A DNA stretch of 64,000 nucleotides from JAWPMT01 sp965229785 (GTDB taxonomy: Bacteria; Bacteroidota; Bacteroidia; Cytophagales; Cyclobacteriaceae). Every line of letters starts with the position of its first letter. Position 1 is the stretch's first letter. The notes under the pieces are model-generated. The model was not told where the DNA came from. It searched no databases and saw only the letters and a list, made by a program, of their open reading frames with translations. A program made the position numbers and the translations under genes. The stretch lies in NCBI GenBank assembly GCA_965229785.1, contig CBDDJS010000001.1, positions 744,001 through 808,000 of the forward strand, written 5' to 3'. Below, piece by piece: positions 59,157 to 64,000 of this stretch.

Positions 59157-60071
59157 CTATTTCAGCCCTTCTACAATCACTTCGACGTTCTTTTTCACCA
59201 TTCCCAAATACGTTCCTTCACTGGTTCCAAATTCACCCATAGCATCGGAATACAGGTAACCTCCAATGACTACTTCATGTCCTTTTTCATTAGCCCCATT
59301 GAGTACAGCTTTAATGGCTTTGTCCGAAACACTAGTCTCGACAAAGATGGCGTTGATGTCTCTTTCAATGATTAAGTCGGTGATCTCAGCGATATCTCTG
59401 AGTCCGAAATCGGTAGCAGTTGAGAGACCCTGTAAACCTCGAACCTCGATATTATACGCGCGCCCAAAGTAACCAAAAGCGTCATGTGCAGTTATGAGGA
59501 CACGTTGATTATTTGGGATCTCATGGATCCGTTCAATTACCTCGTCATGTAGCGTCTTTAAGGTGGCCAGATATTGCTTTGTATTTTGTTGGTAAAGTGC
59601 GGCATTTTCAGGATCAAAGCGCTGTATCTCATCCGAAATAATTGAGATCACCTTACTCCAAATACTCACATCGAACCATACGTGAGGGTCATATGAACTT
59701 CCAAATTCTGTGGTGGAAATCAGATCGGAATCCGGAAGTTTTTCCGCGGCGGCGAGTACGTTTTTTTTGCGTCCGAGCTTCTCCAAAATCTGCCCCATTT
59801 TTCCTTCAAGATAGAGTCCATTATAGATGATCAAATCAGCTTGATTAAGTTTACTGAGATCACCTTGAGTTGCCTTGTATAAGTGGGGGTCAACTCCGGG
59901 ACCCATGATGGACTGAACGTCGATTTGATCTCCAACAATATTCACTACAGCGTCATGTAGCATTCCCGTGGTTGTGACAATATTCAACTTCCCGTTTGCA
60001 GGTTTTTCATTGGACTGGCAAGACGCAAGTAAGATCGTAACAAGAAGGACTAATAGAATTTTTTTGCTCAC
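59157..60071 (-). CDS. Metal ABC transporter substrate-binding lipoprotein, TroA-like
   Basis: 304 residues with a lipobox (LVTILLASC). The sequence matches TroA/PsaA-type proteins: GPGVDPHLYKATQGDLSKLNQADLIIYNGLYLE, DPHVWFDVSIW, LITAHDAFGYFGRAY and FVETSVSDKA. The metal-binding residues should be the two His (DPHLY, DPHVWF), the His of TAHDAF, and a Glu/Asp near the end. It delivers Mn2+, Zn2+ or Fe2+ to the permeases. Its ATG overlaps the repressor stop by four bases, so they are translationally coupled. Confidence 0.92.
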   Translation of the reverse strand: MSKKILLVLLVTILLASCQSNEKPANGKLNIVTTTGMLHDAVVNIVGDQIDVQSIMGPGVDPHLYKATQGDLSKLNQADLIIYNGLYLEGKMGQILEKLGRKKNVLAAAEKLPDSDLISTTEFGSSYDPHVWFDVSIWSKVISIISDEIQRFDPENAALYQQNTKQYLATLKTLHDEVIERIHEIPNNQRVLITAHDAFGYFGRAYNIEVRGLQGLSTATDFGLRDIAEITDLIIERDINAIFVETSVSDKAIKAVLNGANEKGHEVVIGGYLYSDAMGEFGTSEGTYLGMVKKNVEVIVEGLK

Positions 60072-60736
60072 AGTTTTCTAATCGTTAAGTGTTGGGCGAT
60101 GGTAGCCGAAAGGAAGAGGGGAGGTCCCTCTTCATATTGTAATTGAATGCTACCATCGAATTCAATTTTATCTAAAACCATTATTTGCAGACCTAACCGG
60201 ATCTTCACCTTGTCCAGGTATTGAAGGAGTTTAGGTTCACCGTCGGTTACTCCTATTATTACACCTACATCATTAATGTCCATATCGGCAAGTAGAACCT
60301 TAGGACCGGTTTGGAAGTTGCCATCAATATCCGGGATCGGATCTCCGTGGGGGTCTACTTTGGGATTGCCCAGGAAATCGTCAAGGCGCTGTACAAGAAT
60401 GGGTGAGTTTACATGTTCCAGTTGCTCCGCAATCTCGTGGACTTCATCCCAGTTAAAATGCAATTTGTCTACAAGGAATACTTCCCATAACCGATGCTTA
60501 CGGATTACTTTTAAAGCAGCCGTTCGGCCGGAAGGGGTAAGGTTTACTCCCTGATATTTTTTGTAGTCGACAAATTGTTTGCGCGCCAGCTTTTTGATCA
60601 TGTCACTGACTGTGGCTGGTTTTGTTTTTAGACTATCCGCTAAGCCATTTGTTGATACCGCTTCTTCCGATACTTCTGAGAGATGGAAAATAGCTTTCAG
60701 ATAGTTCTCTTCCGTAAAACTTAGGGTTTGCAACAT
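60068..60736 (-). CDS. DtxR/MntR family metal-dependent repressor
   Basis: 222 residues: winged HTH (NYLKAIFHLSEVSEEAVSTNGLADSLKTKPATVSDMIKKL), dimerisation/metal domain (HRLWEVFLVDKLHFNWDEVHEIAEQLEHVNS, NPKVDPHGDPIP), and a C-terminal SH3-like/FeoA domain (VLLADMDINDVGVIIGVTD, YLDKVKIRLGLQIMVLDK). The SH3-like domain makes it longer than B. subtilis MntR and close to IdeR/TroR. It heads the transporter operon and is likely to repress it through the palindromes just upstream of its start. Confidence 0.93.
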   Translation of the reverse strand: MLQTLSFTEENYLKAIFHLSEVSEEAVSTNGLADSLKTKPATVSDMIKKLARKQFVDYKKYQGVNLTPSGRTAALKVIRKHRLWEVFLVDKLHFNWDEVHEIAEQLEHVNSPILVQRLDDFLGNPKVDPHGDPIPDIDGNFQTGPKVLLADMDINDVGVIIGVTDGEPKLLQYLDKVKIRLGLQIMVLDKIEFDGSIQLQYEEGPPLFLSATIAQHLTIRKL

Positions 60737-60743
60737 TGATGTA

Positions 60744-60786
60744 AATCTAAATAGAAATTTAGATTAATCTAAAAAATATTTTAGAT
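60744..60786. promoter_or_regulatory. Three overlapping palindromic boxes for the DtxR-type repressor
   Basis: Box A is AATCTAAAT (60744-60752) with ATTTAGATT (60757-60765), both perfect. Box B is the 16-base palindrome TTTAGATTAATCTAAA (60758-60773), close to the MntR/IdeR-type TTTAGGTTAACCTAAA pattern. Box C is ATCTAAAA (60767-60774) with TTTTAGAT (60779-60786). They overlap and lie 8-50 bases before the repressor start. Confidence 0.75.
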
Positions 60787-61937
60787 GCGTAATTTTTTAT
60801 ATATATAAATAGTTGTTTATCAATAATGTTAACTTAATACAATTGATATTTCAGTTGAAACAATAATTCGGAATGACCCTTCTTGTTTTAACCTTCATTT
60901 TTGATAAGTAGTCAGGTATGTAACCCTACTGTATTGATGATTGCTTATATCGATTCTTGCCTTTTACTATTTGGATTTGTAAGCTACCTCAGGCTTTCAT
61001 GGTTGATGATTCGATGTTTTGGAAGTTGTTGTTAGCATTAGTTGTTATTAGGTGTATTAGGGGTCCTGGTGGGTTTCATCGCTTCGAGGTTTTTCCTCAA
61101 GAATCTCTAGCACTAGGATTTAGATGAGCAAAATACACAATTGCCAAAGAGCAATGGGAATGAATATCGCAATACTATCCTTCTCGGAATAATGCAATAT
61201 AACTTTTATTTGATTTTCGAGTCTAACATGCAAAGACGTTGTAAGGTAATATTTATTATGTACGGATGAATGATAAACGATCTATGGAAATCTGCTCCTG
61301 AGATTGAGGACATATTAATGATCACGGATAAAACTTTTTGATGCAGTTAAATGACTAGTTTTATGAGTAGCTGTCCATAGATTGAATCTGGATTCGAACT
61401 TGAATTAATTATCTGATTTAATATAATATAATTAACGGAATAATTATTATTTACTTACCCTTTAATCAACCTTTGTTCCTTAGTAATTACCGACTGTCAT
61501 CTTTCTGCCTGGTTGGTAATGTGTTAAGTTGGAAGAAAACGGAAAGAAGTTTTATGATTCCATAAAGTAGACATAAACGATAGGTTTGTCGCTAGACAAT
61601 TTGGTGGACCGTGAAACCTTATAGAATATTGCAATGGTTATGGTTTTTGGAACATTGGGAAAACCTGGGTGGGAGTAAATGAATGTGCAAGTTGTTAAGA
61701 AACAAATGACTTCAACTTTTTCATACTTTGAAGATGAATAATGAGTGTGCGGTCAATGATGAACGTAGTATATGCAATAACAGGGTGAAGTACTTTCCAT
61801 ATACTGTTTTGTTTGATGATGGAATTTGAGAAAACGTTATGAGAAAGGGTAATTATTGCGAAGACACTTCAGTTAGGTAGATACACGATAAAAACATTAT
61901 TAATAATAAAATTCATTTCTAAATATTTTATCCTTTT
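60787..61937. other. AT-rich 1.15-kb region without a supported gene
   Basis: No frame of useful length, no tRNA, and no known RNA motif is seen. The composition is strongly AT-rich and changes near dapD. A 32-codon hydrophobic frame (ATG 60937, MIAYIDSCLLLFGFVSYL) is possible but unsupported. Near 61385-61405 GAATC-tg-GATTC and TTCGAA-like sequence appear but form no cloverleaf. It may hold a degraded gene, an unknown RNA or regulatory DNA for the divergent mntR-like and dapD transcripts. Confidence 0.4.
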
Positions 61938-62750
61938 ATGGAGTTACAATCTTTGATAGAAAAGGCCTGGGATGACAGGTCATTGATCAACGAACCGGAA
62001 TACAGTAATGCAATTACAAGTATCGTTGAGCAATTGGATCTGGGTAAGCTGCGAATAGCTGAACCGACAGATGACGGTTGGAAGGTAAATGAATGGCTAA
62101 AAAAGGCGGTGATCCTGTACTTTCCTTTGATGAAAATGGAACTCATTGAAGTGGGACCTTTTCAGTTTCATGACAAGATAAAATTGAAGTCACGGTATGA
62201 TGAATTAGGTGTTAGGGTTGTTCCTCATGCCATTGCGCGCTATGGTTCTTATGTTAGTCCTAATACGGTTCTAATGCCGTCTTATGTAAATATTGGTGCG
62301 TATGTTGGTGAAGGTACCATGGTTGATACCTGGGCTACAGTTGGTAGTTGTGCGCAAATTGGTAATAACGTACACCTGAGTGGTGGTGTAGGTATTGGTG
62401 GAGTATTGGAACCAATTCAGGCAGCTCCGGTAATCATTGAAGATAATGCTTTCATAGGTTCGCGCTGTATAGTGGTAGAAGGAGTTCGTGTTGGTCGTGA
62501 GGCGGTTCTTGGAGCTAACGTTGTGTTAACGGCAAGTTCTAAAATCATAGATGTGACCGGTGATGAACCCGTAGAATATAAAGGCTACGTCCCGGAGCGA
62601 TCCGTGGTAATTCCCGGAACCATTCCGAAGAAATTTCCAGCGGGTGAGTACCAGGTTCCTTGCGCGCTGATCATCGGTCGACGTAAGGAAAGTACGGATA
62701 AGAAAACTTCCCTGAATGCTGCACTTCGCGAGAATGACGTTGCGGTATAA
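61938..62750 (+). CDS. dapD: 2,3,4,5-tetrahydropyridine-2,6-dicarboxylate N-succinyltransferase
   Basis: 270 residues, the normal length. It has the N-terminal helices (LQSLIEKAWDDRSLI), then the left-handed beta-helix of hexapeptide repeats (SYVNIGAYVGEGTMVDTWATVG and SCAQIGNNVHLSGGVGIGGV), and the C-terminal YQVPCALIIGRR end. DapD makes N-succinyl-2-amino-6-ketopimelate in lysine and diaminopimelate (cell wall) synthesis, using succinyl-CoA in the cytosol. A single ATG fits. Confidence 0.96.
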   Translation: MELQSLIEKAWDDRSLINEPEYSNAITSIVEQLDLGKLRIAEPTDDGWKVNEWLKKAVILYFPLMKMELIEVGPFQFHDKIKLKSRYDELGVRVVPHAIARYGSYVSPNTVLMPSYVNIGAYVGEGTMVDTWATVGSCAQIGNNVHLSGGVGIGGVLEPIQAAPVIIEDNAFIGSRCIVVEGVRVGREAVLGANVVLTASSKIIDVTGDEPVEYKGYVPERSVVIPGTIPKKFPAGEYQVPCALIIGRRKESTDKKTSLNAALRENDVAV

Positions 62751-62791
62751 TAGACCCATGTCTCGGGCGTTTTATACTTAAAGCGAAATAG

Positions 62792-63604
62792 GTGAAAGTT
62801 CGGATTCCATTTTTTTCATGCTTGTTACTGTTGACCGTATTTGGGTTCAACAGCCGAAGGATGGAATCCGAACATGCATTCTCTCCCGGAGAATCATTAG
62901 CATTTAAACTTAATTATGGTTGGCTAACCGTCGGACGGGGTTCCTTTGAAATTGATGATCAGTCAGAACCTTATCTGGGGGAGCACTGTTTTCGTGTTAC
63001 AGCTAAAGGATCTAGCGCAGGCCTTTTACGTTGGTTAGCTCCGGTAAATGATGAATGGGGAGCCTTGATCCGTAGGTCCGATTTTAAGCCGATTTATGCA
63101 TTCAGGAATATTCACGAAGGTCGTTATCAATTAAATGAACAAGTCTTTATTGATCCGGAATCCGGAACTTTAAAAGTCGAGAGCATCAAACCGCATAGAA
63201 AGAATAAACAACGGCCCACCAGACATTACCATTTTGACGCCAACACCAGGGTTCATGACCTGATGAGTGGCCTGATGGCCATCAGGAGTTTTGACTTTGA
63301 TCAAATAAACCAGGGGGATACCTTGAATTTGAAAGCGTTCTTCGAAGACACATTTTACGATTTTAACATAGTTTATTCTGGCAAAGAGGAACTAAAAACC
63401 AGGTTTGGCCGTCTAAAGGCATTGAAGCTGATTCCGCTGATGCCAGATAATGCTGTATTTGATGGGAAACATGCCCTGGAAGCCTGGTTTTCAGACGATC
63501 AAAATAAGTTGCCATTGAAAATTTCGGCAAAGATGTTCGTCGGTAAGGTTTCTGCAGAGCTTATATCCTACCAAAATATTAAATACGGTCTTGATTCTGA
63601 GTAG
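62792..63604 (+). CDS. DUF3108 domain-containing periplasmic protein
   Basis: 270 residues starting at GTG 62792, which directly precedes the signal peptide (MKVRIPFFSCLLLLTVFGFN). The DUF3108 pattern is clear: FSPGESLAFKLNYGWLTVGRGSFEI, then LGEHCFRVTAKGSSAG, a FRNIHEGRYQLNEQVFID strand and HDLMSGLMAIRSFDF. DUF3108 proteins are periplasmic beta-rich proteins of unclear role. It follows dapD by 41 bases and may be co-transcribed. Confidence 0.85.
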   Translation: MKVRIPFFSCLLLLTVFGFNSRRMESEHAFSPGESLAFKLNYGWLTVGRGSFEIDDQSEPYLGEHCFRVTAKGSSAGLLRWLAPVNDEWGALIRRSDFKPIYAFRNIHEGRYQLNEQVFIDPESGTLKVESIKPHRKNKQRPTRHYHFDANTRVHDLMSGLMAIRSFDFDQINQGDTLNLKAFFEDTFYDFNIVYSGKEELKTRFGRLKALKLIPLMPDNAVFDGKHALEAWFSDDQNKLPLKISAKMFVGKVSAELISYQNIKYGLDSE

Positions 63605-63610
63605 TAAGGC

Positions 63611-63618
63611 TATATTTG
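63611..63618 (+). promoter_or_regulatory. Promoter -7 element upstream of the TPR lipoprotein
   Basis: TATATTTG matches TAnnTTTG exactly and lies 71 bases before the lipoprotein ATG; TTG at 63591 could be the -33 element, with a slightly short 17-base spacer. Confidence 0.5.
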
Positions 63619-63688
63619 CCCTCCGATTTTACCCACTCGAAAATGATGTCAGAGAATTCGGTTCATCAAACTTATTGAGCATTTGGAA

Positions 63689-64000
63689 ATGAAATTATTG
63701 AAACTCATTTTGGTATTGTTTATTGCAGCTGCCTGTTCCAGTGGGGAGGTCCGTGAAGGAGACCAACTTTTCGAAGACGGTAAATATCAACAAGCCATTA
63801 CTGCCTACAACGAATACCTGAGTTCACATCAGGCAGACGTTCCAACGTTATACAATCGAGGAAGATCTTACGAAGAAGTAGGGCAGTATGCCCTGGCCTT
63901 ACAGGATTTCGAAGAAGTCATTAAAATGGATAAGCGAAATGTGAACGCTTATTTAAGCATTGCTAAAGTTTATTACAATCAGGAGAAATTCTCTTTGGCT
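63689..64000 (+). CDS. TPR-repeat lipoprotein (3' end cut by window)
   Basis: ATG at 63689 opens a frame that stays open to the end of the window. The N terminus MKLLKLILVLFIAAACSS is a lipoprotein signal with Cys16. After it come tetratricopeptide repeats (EGDQLFEDGKYQQAITAYNEYL, ALYNRGRSYEE-like, YALALQDFEEVIKMDKRNVNAYLSIAKVYYNQEKF). Such lipoproteins mediate protein-protein contacts at the inner or outer membrane; the exact partner is unknown. Only the first 104 residues are visible. Confidence 0.85.
   Translation, partial: MKLLKLILVLFIAAACSSGEVREGDQLFEDGKYQQAITAYNEYLSSHQADVPTLYNRGRSYEEVGQYALALQDFEEVIKMDKRNVNAYLSIAKVYYNQEKFSLA

Noticed and set aside
61380..61410. tRNA-like T-arm sequence (TTCGAA with GAATC/GATTC)
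   Set aside because: No acceptor, D or anticodon stems could be drawn around it.
63643..63678. Twelve-codon ORF before the TPR lipoprotein
   Set aside because: No Shine-Dalgarno, no associated hairpin and no conserved arrangement; ordinary 5' leader sequence is more likely.

Overview
The window looks like chromosomal DNA of a Cytophagales-type Bacteroidota. The main reasons are a 5.7-kDa-residue-scale secreted protease ending in a type IX secretion (T9SS) type A sorting domain, TonB-plug/MG2 proteins, AraC regulators with 7TM-like sensor halves, FadL-like outer-membrane barrels, PorP-era style lipoproteins, and several TAnnTTTG (-7) promoter elements. Base composition is moderately AT-rich. 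No rRNA, tRNA, CRISPR array or complete transposon was seen. Both ends are open: a barrel protein is cut at base 1 and a TPR lipoprotein runs off base 64000.

Layout. 1-11.6 kb: envelope and housekeeping genes (FadL-like barrel, YceI, a kinase-like PAS protein without an ATPase domain, MG2/TonB-plug protein, DUF3750, an S9 peptidase lipoprotein followed by Crp/ABM/DJ-1 genes, DUF427). 11.9-15.0 kb: rsgA and a sigma factor - HEAT membrane protein - DUF4097 operon. 15.2-18.4 kb: an rtcB-prfH-unknown operon, known in outline as a ribosome rescue and repair pair. Here it is preceded by a leader with a strong promoter, a nine-codon ORF behind a ten-base Shine-Dalgarno match, an alternative stem, an intrinsic terminator, and then a second ten-base Shine-Dalgarno match driving a two-codon ORF just before rtcB. 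18.4-25.2 kb: kinase-like, IMPase, Tat-exported oxidoreductase, DUF3179, HugZ-like and NlpC-RlpA genes, plus a MITE-like element. 25.2-28.6 kb: a WYL regulator fused to a phytanoyl-CoA-dioxygenase-like domain, divergent from a second rtcB; the space between them holds three inverted repeats. 28.6-38.2 kb: SDR-like, AraC regulators, DUF2652, TlpA, mnmE and a small membrane protein. 38.4-55.7 kb: a single 17.2-kb gene. 55.7-60.8 kb: a TroABCD-like Mn/Zn/Fe ABC transporter operon led by its DtxR-family repressor, with a four-helix-bundle (S23) gene inserted in it. 60.8-61.9 kb: an AT-rich gene desert. 61.9-64 kb: dapD, DUF3108 and the partial TPR gene.

The two points I rate highest are (a) the rtcB-prfH leader, whose layout would let the operon sense whether 30S subunits with an intact 16S 3' end are available, with an uncharacterised third gene translationally coupled to prfH; and (b) the giant protein, in which eight glutaminase-like (DUF4350-like) domains and a complete second subtilisin appear to be inserted at the same loop of a repeated Ig-like fold, with uninterrupted copies of that fold at both ends. 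The WYL-dioxygenase/rtcB pair is a third candidate. All functional statements rest on reading motifs by eye; no database search was run.
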